A DNA stretch of 47,500 bases from Sphaeroforma sirkka (Eukaryota; Opisthokonta; Ichthyosporea; Ichthyophonida): contig LUCW03000545.1 of assembly GCA_001586965.3 (NCBI GenBank), positions 1 to 47,500 of the forward strand, written 5' to 3'. Below are positions 20,357 through 36,467 of the stretch, one piece after another (the stretch's first letter is position 1; each line of letters starts with the position of its first letter). The notes beneath the pieces were generated by a model, which searched no databases, was not told the DNA's origin, and worked only from the letters and a program-made list of their open reading frames with translations. The position numbers and the translations under genes are program-made.

Positions 20357-21969
20357 AGCGAACGAGAGAGAGAGAGAGAGTGTGTGTGTGTTTGTATATT
20401 TGTATATTTATGTTCGTGTATGTTTATACATCGATCTGTGTGTGTGTGTATGGGCATGTTTGTGTGTGTAAAGATCTCATTGAACTTTGCGTGAGCTCAT
20501 TCTACTCGTATTTTTCATATGTGAATGAGTAGTGGAACATATCCGATTTGCCTACCTCGTATCGGACGTGTTGCATCGTTGTAGGATTGGTCTCCTATAC
20601 AAAAAGCTTGAGTGCCTGAGATGCTTTCCATTTTAGGTGCAGCACGATGAAACCGTTTTTTCATATGTTCTTACTAGGTAGACAAAGTTATCACCACGCC
20701 AAACAACAAGACCATTTACTTCGCTTTCGAACAACGGGAAGGAGAGGAGGATTGGACCAAGTACATTGTTGATAAAGGGTACATCACCGTGGACGGCGCG
20801 AGTTTGACTGTGGTTAAAGTGGACAAGGCTTGCTTCTCCGTGTGTCTGATACCCGAGACTTTGGTGAGTTCGAGGTGATATTCGCCTTTACTTGTTCAAG
20901 GTAGTATTCTGCTGTTGTGTATGCATGTAAATGTGTGTGATGGCTCGCTCCAGTACCGGTTGAACCCAAGTAGCAGTCGACTCAGATGGTGCACTACGTG
21001 TACCTCAAACAAGGGCTGTAGTGTAAAGCTATCTGGTGCGATAGTTCAGGTAGTACAGAGCCATCTAGAATAATAGTGTATTCTCGTCCTCAACAACAAG
21101 TCACTTGTCGTATCATAAGCATAGGGAGCCCAATAGTAGTGGTCGCGTCCCATTGCAACAAAACACGATGACCGGTCCTTAGCTATATGGACATGGCAGT
21201 ATGTGTTTGCCTGGTGGCAGTTCAAGTGCATATGTACAGTATATAATAAGTATGCGACTATAACCTAACCACTGCATGAGGCGTGTGAAAACTGAACCCT
21301 TGGTCTACGCTAACACACCCACGCCACAATCATTCGAGAGACACCTGCGTTCAATAAATAAAAACATACATAGATATAAACATAAATACAGTATATATAT
21401 ATAAATATATATATACACGTAGAGCTGCCCTGTGGAGATGTGATTAAGTGCTTGCTGATTTAAAACCCATTTGACAGAAACCGAGTCCGCAATTCTCCCA
21501 CCACACTGCACTCGAACGGATTCGACTGAACAGCTGAACCTTATACTGTAGCTACCGTGTGCTCATATCTGCCCTCCTTTACGCCCTTGCCATAGGGTGG
21601 ATTATGTTGGCCGTCCAACTGCGCTATATTTACCCTCTTTAACTAAATACATGACTAGGAATGTACATACACGACTAGGAATGTACATACACGACTAACT
21701 TTGTACATACACGACTCACTTTGTATATACACGACTAGCATTGTGCATAAACAACTTACTTTGTACATACACGACTAACATTGTACACACACGACTATCG
21801 TTGTACTTCACAGGCGCGCACTACACTGGGCTTCCGCGAAGAGGGCGATTTCGTAAACATCGAGGTAGACAACGGGACCAAAGTGATTGTCAACACCATC
21901 GAACGGCTGCTGCCAAAGATGCTCAGCGACTACACCAACGGCGGGGCTCCTGTGAACGGCCAGCAGTGA
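17601..21969 (+). CDS. RIB5: Riboflavin synthase (alpha chain), complete, 5 exons
   Basis: Exons 17601-17727, 18861-18955, 19940-20068, 20678-20863 and 21814-21969 join in phase to 231 codons (230 residues), the usual length. The enzyme dismutates two 6,7-dimethyl-8-ribityllumazine molecules to riboflavin and a pyrimidinedione, the last step of vitamin B2 synthesis. The two tandem lumazine-binding barrels are visible. Barrel 1 begins [10 protein letters not shown], has SLNGACMTV (47-55) and ends [10 protein letters not shown] (104-113). Barrel 2 has TVDGASLTV (154-162) and IPETL...TTLG (175-185). These are the diagnostic signatures. Animals lack the enzyme, so its presence argues for a non-animal, vitamin-independent organism. 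It is a single-copy style gene with large repeat-filled introns (1133, 984, 609 and 950 bases). It is divergent from the 929-residue gene, with CRE and AP-1-like sites upstream. Confidence 0.96.
18262..18715. repeat. Clustered (TA)n, (CA)n and (GTAT)n microsatellites
   Basis: TA runs at about 18266-18347, 18411-18447, 18536-18588 and 18600-18660 are separated by short unique or CA/GT-rich words, ending in ACACACACAC at about 18667-18693. The cluster is in intron 1 of riboflavin synthase. Confidence 0.9.
20150..20400. repeat. (ACGT)n/(GTAT)n/(TA)n/(GA)n/(GT)n composite
   Basis: TACGTACGTACGTACG (about 20168-20182) is followed by GTAT words, a TA run (20275-20353), GAGAGAGAGAG (about 20365-20380) and a GT tract. 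It lies in intron 3 of riboflavin synthase. Confidence 0.9.
21651..21810 (+). repeat. Strict 20-bp minisatellite, eight units, ending at a 3' splice site
   Basis: Eight consecutive units of exactly 20 bases (21651, 21671, ... 21791). The consensus is ACGACTAACNTTGTACATAC. The last unit ends three bases before riboflavin synthase exon 5, so the acceptor CAG directly follows the array. Units carry CTAAC, CTCAC or CTTAC, which resemble branch-point motifs. Confidence 0.93.
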
Positions 21970-23945
21970 GTGTCGTATGAAAGCACCTGCACGCTGGACT
22001 GAGGTGGCGAAAACGTATGGAACGGTATGGAGATCTGAGGCAAATAGAGGGGACACTGCGGAAGGGCAGCATCGCGTGTCTTGTGGCTGTGTATGCCATA
22101 CTGGCAATGGCTTACGCGTCTGGGATACCTAGCCTTTAGTTAGTATACCTCGTGTGGAAGTAAGTGAGTGCTGGGTCGTTTGCGTATAGAACGCATGGCA
22201 CACTCTTCTGTCGGCGCCTGGATAAACTGAACCGCTCAGGTGGCATCGTACAGCGTCGGTGATGAGTACGTGATGAGCTAGTTGACCCCTCTGCCCTAGC
22301 TTTTTAGGATATTTTAGATGACCACAATAACAGGGGGTCTACGATTCGGTAATCAGAAGATAAGACAGGAGAATCGAAGCTATACTTATCTGTAGACTTT
22401 GGGTATGGTAGTGGTTACATCGTTAGGGTGATTTATAAACGGGATGGTACAGGAGATAGTGTATTGGGTAATGGGATCCCTCTGGGGTGAGGGTGTCAAC
22501 TCGAAATAAGGAAATTAGATGGGAGTACGCGATCGACACCCAGGTGACGTCATAGTGTACACGCAGATACCCGGAAGAAAATCAAAATCGTCTTCTCGTC
22601 AATAGGAATGGTAGGCCTTGAAAGTTTTAGCTGTCCAGTCCCTATATCAGACTATAGGTCAACCCTTGTTGCAAACTATAGGTCTCTTGTCAATTGTAGC
22701 ACCATATAACATAGTTGGTAGTGTGAGAGCCTTGATTTATGATATACGGATATCTGTAGCGCAGCCCCTACTGCTGTGGTATGCCACTAGGAGGTCTTGG
22801 TATGTATCCTCACAACGCTTGTTTAAGCTTCTCTTAGAAGTGCTTGAAAATACACGGTGTGTTCACACTGATTGATAGTGTATACTATTGGTTGAGGATG
22901 AGGTATTCACTGATTGAGGATGAGATATTCGCAGGTTTTAGGATAAGCACTTCGGTGTAGCTGAATAAAAATGGAGACGTATACACGACGTTTAAAACAC
23001 ATCATTTTTATACAAGGAATAACCCGACAATGCTAATCGATGCGCCAATTGTCTAATAAGTAAATATCTCTTTCTAGTAGCCAACCATCCCTGATTCTTC
23101 ACCGGTACACACAACCATGACCACTGGAACTTCCCTACGAAGAGTCTTTGTAGCATAGCTGCAATCAAACCCCACACTTCCCCATGCCATCACATCATGT
23201 GCTGAGCATCACTAGAATATTGCAACCACTCATTTTTATCCGTTACAATCACTCGTCAATCGTTATCAGCCAAGAGTATATCGGGACAGCCACTGTATAA
23301 GCACTGCAGCGACGCGTGTGGTGCATCCAGTCTACAAGTACCGTTCAGGATGCAACAAGGTCTATATCGCTCTGTAATACAGCACTGTGTGTTCATGCCA
23401 AGATAACACTTCTCATCATAAAGCCACTGATTGCTTATATCCTTATCACCAGCTACGAGGATAGTAATTGACTCGCGCACAACAATCGGGCTGCCTCAAT
23501 ACAATTATTCTCTCACAGTTGCAGACCTCGAAGTATACCACATATATACCTTGTCATGCCATATAAAAGCACATGTTATATCAACCACATGCGACTAACA
23601 CTGAACACAATACAACGCAAAAGGGGTTGGTTAGCAACTACGACCCCAAACCCTCACTTGCGGAAAACGACGACATTTGGGTGGAGTATGATTTATTGTG
23701 TTGTGTGTATGCACATTTGCCATGCGCTGACCAAAGTAACCGTGGTCTAAGGGTAAAGGGGATGCGTGGTCAATTGTCCTATACAACACTCAGATGACAG
23801 CCAACTCAGCATATATTAACGCAACCCGACACTAGAGTGCGTGTGCATGGCTGTTCCAAACTCACGTGGTTGAGATGAGTGTGTGTAGTGTGTATAGCCA
23901 TTAATCACTACCATGCTACACCTCATTGTCAGTGCCCACCGCAGC

Positions 23946-24015
23946 CCCATTCCAACTTCCAGAATAGCGTGCGTGTGTATCCCATTCCAACTTCCAGAAT
24001 AGCGTGCGTGTGTAT
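23946..24015. repeat. Perfect 35-bp tandem duplication
   Basis: Two identical 35-base units (23946-23980 and 23981-24015), each starting CCCATTCCAACTTCC and ending GTGCGTGTGTAT. Identity implies a recent event. Confidence 0.95.
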
Positions 24016-24564
24016 GTATCAGTATCGCCTCCTCGCATCCAACCAAGACATAAGCCAACTATAACCGATACAGAACGAACCCCGCACTCAAAACCAAACA
24101 CGGCATCGCAGCGGTGTGTAGTCTCGCGCGTCAATAGACCCCACCGACGACTGCTTACCCCGCTGCCTAACTGTCTAGTCAGCTCGACACATGATCACAT
24201 GGGTGCATGCACAGCCACCCCCACCACAGCAGTGCTCCCACCCGCACTCCCAGCCGTAACAAGCGCCCCAGGCCACGGCATACTAGATGCAGTACAAACA
24301 ACCTATACAATGTCAATACCAAAATCGACATGCTGCAGTATGAAAAGCAAAGCCTATGCATTCACTATCAATACCGACGCGCTGAATGTCGGCCGCTATA
24401 GAGGTTCATGCAGCATCAGGTCAGCGACCAGTACAGAGACTCTCCCTCTCTCTCTCTGGCGCTATCAACCACAGCATCGATCCAAGCCACAGCGGAATAG
24501 CTGTCTGTGGACTGCTGCTGCCAACCACCGTTTCGTCCTTCTCATGGTACAATAATCGTAAAAT

Positions 24565-24640
24565 GCCAGCTGGTATAGTGTCACCTTGGGTGTCTAGTCA
24601 GCCATCACCACAATAATTGCTGCTACCAACCACCGCATCG
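24565..24640 (-). pseudogene. Partial duplicate of the WDR53 3'-terminal coding sequence
   Basis: This stretch resembles the final part of the WDR53 last exon (24729-24814): shared order of words TGGTATAG/TGGTAAAG, GTCACCTTGGG/GTCACGTTGGG, CAGCCATCACCACA/CAGCCACCATCACA and CTACCAACCACCGCATCG/CTAACAACCACCGCATCG. On the minus strand it still reads VTLYQL-like and carries a stop. It looks like a small tandem duplication downstream of the gene that has decayed. A weaker further echo (CAACCACAGCATCGATCCA) lies at about 24468-24486. Confidence 0.6.
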
Positions 24641-24723
24641 CATAGCACGAAATGTAGTTATGCTAATTTACCCACTACCTGCTATTAAACGTGATGTCAA
24701 GCAAAGGCCCCATACATGACAAG

Positions 24724-27700
24724 CTAAAAGGTTAGTTGGTAAAGAGTCACGTTGGGCGTGTGATCAGCCACCATCACAGTAACACCCCCTCCGCTGCTAA
24801 CAACCACCGCATCGATCCAGTTAATAGTGTGCGGATGTTTGATAGTCAGAAGTAAACCGTCACTCACCAGGCCGTCGTATGGCTCTTCCGGCGCTGTGTC
24901 ATTCAGGCTATCCCGCACATACCACACGCAGATCTTCTTGTCCGCCCCAGCGGAGACGATACACAAACTATCTTCATCTACGTACCGTAGGCCTTCAGCT
25001 TTTCCTTCGTGTTCACTCTCTCCATTACCTGGTACTAAACCACCTGCAGATGAATCTGGACCCGATTCTGCATTCGAAGATCCTACTTTTACATCCGAAG
25101 ACACCACATCCGCATTCGCATTCGCATTCGCATTCGCATTTTCACCAGCCTTATTTCTCATCACACACCCTTCCAGCATAACAAACGCACTCACGGCATG
25201 CCTATGCGCACCTCTCAGACACCGTATCTGCTGCATCTCTCTCCTGGGAGGCTTTTTCTGCTTCTGTTTCTTGCCCTTGCCACCTTTCCCAGCGTTCCCG
25301 GGGCCTTGTGAGCGTATGTTGACAAGGTCAAACACCCGCACGGTACCATCAGCCAGTCCTGCGGCCATGCGGCGGCCGTTGGAAGACACTTTGACTGCAA
25401 GGGTAATCAAATGTATCGGTAAGCGTGCGTTGGGATGTATAGAATACATTTCGCATTGTAAGGCGACAGACGTGGTATCAGGTAGGTACGGGGTTGAATT
25501 GGCAGACCACATCCATCTAACAATGGTAGTCTTGAAGACCATCCAAGGTACTGGTGAACGTATAGAGCTCGCGTTTCACTACAAACAACCAAAAAAAAGT
25601 GTCGACACGCGTACTGCACAGTACATTTCGATTACATAGTCGGCATCTGTTAACTTTCTGGGTCGGCTACTTAGCAACTCATGCGTCTCCTGATATTGTT
25701 TTGTGCATAGGCTAGAGATATTTACGAACCAGCCTGCAAACATTGACACGATTCACTGCACCACATGCAGATAGAATGCGTACACTGAGTGTGGTCAATC
25801 AGAACGCAATAAGCTGCGCCGATCACCACATACAACTGTATCTTCGCACGAGACATACAATAGCAGCCGGTTTGGTCAATCGCATTTCGAGATATAACGT
25901 TTTGCTATCGGTGGGAACAAGATTCACACAGGAAACTATCAGCTGAGACTTTTGTGCGTTGCCGTGCGAGAAAGAATCAGATCACACCACTCCTGCGTAG
26001 GCGTACCCACCCATATACACACTGAACCAGACCTACATCAACAAACAACAGCACGGAGGCTACCCCAATACACACGCACTGGCGGATTTGATTTATCAAC
26101 ATGCGTAATAGGCACGTGTAAGTACGATCGTCTTGGATAGAATTATAGGTAAGTTTGAAGCTTGGCTTACGAAGCGCGGAATTGTATGTGCTTCTGATAC
26201 AAAAATAAAGATAAAGCCGTACACAGACCATACATATTGCATATACAAACATATATATCATAGCCACATCCACAAGTGATAATGATACATACTGTATATA
26301 AAAACAAAAATAAAAATAGCATAGACACAACCACAAGTGACAGATCAAACTCAATATACAAGCATACATATCATAGACACAACCACAAGTGATATAGATC
26401 AAACTGAATATACAAGCATGAATATCATAGACATAACCACAAATGGTATAGATCAAACTGAACATACAAGCATACATATCATAGACACAACCACAAGTGA
26501 TATCGATCAAACTGAATATACAAGCATACATATCATAGACACAGCCACAACTGATATTGTTAATACTGAAGAAGAACTGGCTAAGTTACTGAGTCACTAC
26601 AAGATACAGCAACTACTCAAACAACTCTACAATCACCCTATGCGTGCAGCATTGCATACACGAACAAGTCCATACACACATTTCTGACTACAGTTTCACG
26701 CCCAGATACACACACTGTGAATATTTCCAAGTCTGGGTACGTACACACTCACCACAGTTAACCATCGGAGGGTTGAACATAGGCGTTGCACTAGCGCCCT
26801 CCTGCGGTACATCCATGAAATCCACCACGTGCTTGGGCACACATCGGTTGCAATCCCACAGCACCAGCTTCCCATCCAACCCTCCGCTCACACACTCGCC
26901 GGGTCTGTCTCTGATGAAGCTCACACTCGAGCATATGTTGGTGTGGGTGCGTGTTAGCAGAGACGCTTGCTTTGTGGTGTGCGTATCCAAGATACAGACC
27001 TCGCCTGAATCATCGGCTGCGGCGATGTACTGGTTCATCTGATCAACCGTGATCTGTGGGGGTGTTTGTGGGTACGGGTGTGAGTGCTCTGGATGTGGTA
27101 TTGAGTGATGAAACGATGTAATGGAGTATGCCGGTTAAATATCAATTCATACTTCCCAGAGCAGAATACAACGCTAGCCCGTGAGTTTAGGGTTTTGCTC
27201 GCGGCGCGCACGTGGATGTAGTAGGAACCAGGTAGGGGTGTCAACTTGCATACTATATCCAATTGGTGTCTAAACTAGGAGCATCCCATGTACAACAGGT
27301 ATGCGAGATGCTCACACTCAAGATCAGTTACACCAATAATGATCTCGAAATAGCACTCTCAGCTACGTCAGACAGATTGGGTGTGTAGTCCACTTTCAAG
27401 ATTTCTGAAACCAGATACCACAAATGGATTCATGAAAGGTCTTGCGTCTCGGTCTGATAGTCATACAACTCGTACCAGCCGCCAAGGCTGGCTGTAGTGT
27501 CCAATTATGCCTCACTGAAACCTGGTCCAATTATGCAGGAGTGGGGCATGGTCTGTAGAATATACGAAGCGCGTCTTCTGGTGCGGAACTGTGACACAAA
27601 ACATGCCTGGTTCTATTGTGGCACATATTCCCGCACACCCACATCAACACTCCGGTCACAAACAAGAAACGACATTTACCAAAATGCAAATAGCGACAAG

Positions 27701-29675
27701 GTTATGTAGTGTGCAAACCGAGATATATAGATATGCAATAACGTACATACACACATGTGTACGTTCGCAGTATTGACGCAACATAACCGATGTAGTCAAA
27801 AGGTCGCACCTGTCCTATTTCATCCTTGTTAGATGTGAACTTCCGCTCCGGTTGTGCGCCTGAGGGGGTTGCTAGCAGAGTCTCAGTTGCGTATGCACAG
27901 ATGACATCGTTGTACGCCACATATAGCGTGTCTCCGGTAGCACTCCAGCAAAGTGCATTGCACAGCTCACCGTCTCTAAAAATAGAATGCCACAGATATA
28001 TCCCAGATGAGTTACATGTCGCTCAGCGTACTAACATTTTCTCGAAAGTGTAGTGCAAGCTTGTTCAACAGAAGTGGATATCCAAGTAAAATCAGCTGAA
28101 GCATCTCAGTACAAACATCATGCGCATTCTTAACTCTTAGCTGCCACATAGTAACCTGTACTTAGGTGTTTGTGGTATTCCACCACACGATCTAATGTAG
28201 ATCAAGTAGAGCGAAACCTTATCAGTCTTTGGTATGCATGCACGAATATAAACACTCGGTATATATTGAATGTCATATAGATATCTGAAAGCGCTAAAGC
28301 GCTTCCGCGACGTGTTTGTGCGTGTGCGTGACCTCCAACCAACCCATAGTCCAAGAGAAACAGATAGCACTCGTGCATGACTATCTGATGAGTATACACG
28401 TGGACGCCCCCTATATACATCACTTATCGATACTAACTATGGCTACATGCTTATCAGTAGCTCATGTCCTGGGACTCTACATTTGTAAATAGTCAGACAA
28501 CGTCCTATACCTCAAGTCAGCCAACAGTTCATAAGCGTGCACCATCGTGAAAACGCGAACAGCATGACACGGCGCGTATACGGATGATTTCAATGTAAAG
28601 CACTGCAAGATGCACAAGCAGTAGCGCAATTCATATACACTGATATAACGTACCCTGATGTCTCACATTTCTTTGTTCCGGTGGCACAATCCCAAACAAT
28701 CACCAGACCATCATCAGACGCCGTCGCAAGCAGAACTGAGCCCAAAGAGAACGTGATCATCAGACATGGTATTTTCCATCGCAACTTGAGTACATCCAGG
28801 AAACCTCCCTAATATTTTCGTGGTTGACTGTCTACCAGCACCTAAGATATGTCTACTATACGAACTGGCGAACGAATTTGATAGTGTACGTGCACATCCA
28901 TGGTTGTAGCCATTCGTGCAGAGCACTCTTGTGTTATATTACGCTCCCCACTAGAATTCACTGTACGAGTGATATCAGTTGATATCAGTTTTAAATACTG
29001 GACACGATCACAGACAATGTAAGTTAGCTACGGATAAAACCTACATTCAATGTGTTTTACAAACGATACTTACATTTCACTAGCCCGAGAAGCAATTCAT
29101 GTAAATACATATTTAATATATTGAAGGAACGGCTACGTGCCACATGTAAATTGCTACACGACAATTAAAAGCAATGTGCTGGGCAGGCACGTGTGCACAC
29201 TGTATCACCCGATTCGACCGCACGCTCGTATAGTGCTAGCTGTAGTAGAAGTGAACATGTAGTTCTGAGAAAATTGATCATTACACCACACTCGTATATA
29301 TCAAGAGAATATGGCAGAATATGGCAAAAAGTGGATACTTTCAAACAATAAGATAAGATACTTTATGATGCAAACAACTTGTAGTTCTACGAGACACGCC
29401 TAGAGAGATGTGACTATTGTGTCATATGTGAACAGCATAAATTTTCTTAAGCACGGTCACATGTGTATAGCTAAAACTATGATAAACAGTGAAGACACTA
29501 CAAAAGATGAGACAAGTCTTGTGAATACTGTAAACATGCTCGTGACCATTGCGATATCCCGCTTACCATCAATACCGTCCCTAGTAGTTTGATCCGTTTT
29601 GTGTAGAGCAAGATATGTTACTGCTTTACTGTGTCCTACGAAGGATATTGTGCTTTCGGTAAGTGTGCACACCAT
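24724..29675 (-). CDS. WDR53: WDR53-like WD-repeat protein
   Basis: Exons found: 29567-29675, 28654-28735, 27810-27975, 26753-27038, 24724-25394. They join in phase to 438 codons (437 residues); animal WDR53 is about 360. WD-type repeats are visible: VLLATASDDGLVIVWD, IAAADDSGEVCILDTH, then HTNICSSVSF and GECVSGGLDGKLVLWDC, and MAAGLADGTVRVFDL, then the ending DHTPNVTLYQLTF. The ADDSG, HTNICSSVSF and ending patterns follow WDR53 closely. WD-repeat beta-propellers are protein-binding scaffolds; WDR53 has been reported as a DDB1-CUL4 substrate receptor, but its role here is unknown. The last exon has an inserted Lys/Gln-rich stretch and a low-complexity NANANANANAD run. The junction after DEIGQ looks a few residues short, so a microexon in intron 27039-27809 may be missing. 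Intron 25395-26752 holds a 54-bp minisatellite. Confidence 0.86.
25109..25140. repeat. Hexanucleotide repeat inside WDR53 coding sequence
   Basis: Five tandem GCATTC units on the plus strand (GAATGC on the coding strand) encode alternating Asn-Ala in the last exon. Because the unit is six bases, copy-number change keeps frame. Confidence 0.9.
26335..26565. repeat. 54-bp minisatellite, four copies, in a WDR53 intron
   Basis: The plus strand reads as an 18-codon unit, DIDQTEYTSIHIIDTTTS, repeated four times with substitutions. The minus strand is also open across it. It lies in intron 25395-26752. The 54-base length keeps both frames open, so the open frame is not evidence of a gene. Confidence 0.9.
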
Positions 29676-33922
<4,247 letters not shown>

Positions 33923-36467
33923 TGGCTCGAATAGCGATGATGATTGGTGAAGCTCCCTGGAGGTGCATTGAGCATTTCATCAGTACAGTGATGGGTGATT
34001 GTGGGATGGGAAGGGATACACAGTCCTTGGTCCGAGTAATACAGATGGGTCGGGCCTCATAAGTACTCAATATGCTTTGCATTTTTGGCGTTTTCGATTG
34101 ACAAACCCGGCTGTTCGCCGTGTTGTACGCGCGACGCTAGGTACTTGGCAGAAAATTTCATATCGATAGGCATTACTCGCGAAGTGTACTATGACCAAAG
34201 TTTCTGCCCCTCTTAGGCCCTTTGTGGGCAGTAAAAGTTCCCCACGGTCAGAATGAACTCTCAACCGCATGCCGAAGGGCGGTGTGGCCTGTTATCGTAT
34301 TTCCTGTGTCGGCGATACATATACTTATGAATCTGGAAACTCGTTTTCCTAAGGAATTCCAGTTTTTCTAGTGATAACGACCATATCAACTGATCAACGA
34401 CAATCACGTCTCATATCAAAGCTAGACTACTGCCTAAACTCTAACTTTAAAACCCGTTTCGATATGGCTGCATCGGCAGATGATTGAGCCAGGGCCCGGT
34501 GAGCTCACTGTCCGCTGTGGGGACATTGGGGCTCGCCAGCAACAGCAGCCTATGTAGCACGCGTGAAAATGTGCAAACCATGGTCTTTTTTACATAAATT
34601 TATTTAAGACGCACATGTGATTGGTCCTTTACCTTTCAATATAGTTCGGATGAGCGGGGGCAACCCTCTGGATTTTTATTTTGGAACTCTACAGACTACA
34701 GTCCACAACTCCACACCTAAATTCACGCCAAACGTATAGTGTAAAAATATTATTGTTCCTATGTTTTTTAAATTCTACCCGTTAAAAGAGGCAACGTTGA
34801 ACGTTGAACGTATATTACCATAGGTCAGTCCAGTATCAATGTATCAGGTTTTGAGGTTTTAAAAAGCAGGTCAAATATTGTCCTTTTTTTCAAAAACAAA
34901 TACTCTTTATATTCACTCTCGTGTTTATCGATCTATTCGTGTTTATCGATCTATGTATAGCTACATAAATACGTTCCTACTTCCTACGTTTTTAATTCAC
35001 CCGTTAAACGTTATTCGTTAAACGTATAAACCCCTATGGTGGAACGTTATGAGGTTATGTAGGTTTACTCTACCGTCCACAGTCCACAGTCTCCACTCTC
35101 GAGTCTCCACAGTCCACACACTACTAGTACCAGTCCAGTAGAATCAAGAGTAACTAAAAACCATATTTTTAAATATTTACCCCAGTTTTACAGTGACAAT
35201 GCCACAGGCTCACAGGCCAGCCCCAAACTCCACACAGAGCAGCAGGGCCACAGCGGCACCCACAGGCCACTGGTGACTGCGTAAAAAAAGAGCTATGTAA
35301 AAATGTAACAAATATGTAAATATACATTGTAAAACTCTCGGCTTTTACAACATAAATATTGTATTAATATTTTTTGTTTACAACACGACGACGCGTCAAC
35401 AACTCAACATACCCGAGTCCGATTCCCGTCTTTCGTGACTTCGTCTCACAAACCCATCCATAGTTCCATACTCACAACAGTCCCAACAGGCACACAGGCA
35501 CACAGCCCACAGCCCCACAGGCCACAGTCACACAAATGTCAACTGTCAAGTCAATCATATATTTTTTCCCAAAACACACAAGTATCTTTATTTTAAAAAA
35601 GATAATTATGTGGAACACTGTAAATACATCTTTTTTTTATGAAATAAAATATACAGTAAACCCCACCGGTCCCGGAGCCTGGGTCCTGAATGTTCAATAT
35701 AAATAGAAGGTTAGAATTATTCCAGCAATAAAATATTTTTTATAAAATCCAAAACAAAACAGTAAAAACAGTAAATACGTATTTATTTAGACACTCTCTG
35801 TAGAGAGTAGAGACGTAAATAGACTCGTAGAGTGTAGACTCGTAGACTGTAGAGTCGTACATAGTATGCAGAATAAAAATTGCAGATTGCACAGATCTTT
35901 ATGGATTTTCAAAACCCTTTTTTAGAGGATGTAATGCTACTGCCTTCTGTCCAATTGAATTCAACTCATACTGCTCTAATAAAATGCTTTAGGTTTTTAT
36001 GAAGACTTGCAGTTACTATTTACTTTTTATGTGTCGTTAAATAAATGTTGTTTGTTTTTAATTCTAATCTTGTCAGTAATTGTAAATGATAAATACATAT
36101 ATATAAATATACGGTGCCAACTGGAGCGACGACACCTGATAGTTAACGACACGTCGCAAAAGGAATCAAGTAGAAGCTAAAGAGAGGCCTGTTAAGTGAT
36201 TGAGTCAGAGACTCAGAGTGGTGCCAGAAGGCGGGCTGCTGAAGTTTTTTTTTTTTTTAATCCGTCATGCGTGGATCATTTCGGCCAAAAGACGATTTTG
36301 AATCTTGGCTTTTCTATACAAATGTCAAACAAATGCATTTTTTAAAAGACCATTGATACATACATATATTGTATATTCCATCCAAGCACTCGACAGTCAC
36401 TTAGTAATATACAGGACGACGAACGATATTGAAAAGAAACAGGTCGTTGATCAAGGTACGTCAGAGA
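33923..36467. other. Intergenic region of unusual composition upstream of the GH10 gene
   Basis: 2.5 kb without a gene and without the long TA arrays typical of the window. 35080-35530 is rich in CCACAG/CACAGGC words (for example ACAGGCACACAGGCACACAG). 34800-35050 has repeated GTTGAACGT / GTTAAACGT words and a direct repeat GTGTTTATCGATCTAT (about 34922-34955). A 3'-less coding-like signal is not seen. Possible imperfect inverted ends lie at 34598-34616 and 36029-36046. The last 300 bases precede the GH10 start and include a T14 tract (36246-36259). Confidence 0.6.
36201..36215. promoter_or_regulatory. Inverted repeat TGAGTC-AGA-GACTCA including an AP-1-like site
   Basis: Six-base arms around a three-base centre, 253 bases before the GH10 ATG. 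The left arm reads TGAGTCA, the same bZIP motif seen upstream of riboflavin synthase. A role in regulation is inference. Confidence 0.35.

Larger units (their letters stand above)
21970..24723. other. Intergenic region between convergent riboflavin synthase and WDR53
   Basis: 2.75 kb with no convincing gene. It contains a perfect 35-bp tandem duplication (23946-24015) and partial copies of the WDR53 terminal coding region (about 24565-24640, weaker near 24455-24540). Short frames at 22618-22875 (+), 22992-23177 (-) and 23256-23480 (-) have no recognisable motif. Confidence 0.6.

Noticed and set aside
23256-23480. Minus-strand 74-codon Cys-rich frame
   Set aside because: No family motif, no consistent splice partners and stops on both sides; could be chance.
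24827-25639. 270-codon plus-strand frame
   Set aside because: Antisense shadow of the WDR53 last exon; its AFAFAF run is the complement of the Asn-Ala hexamer repeat.
36219-36230. TGGTGCCAGAAG resembling a retroelement primer-binding site
   Set aside because: No long terminal repeats, no coding remains and no matching end were seen around it.
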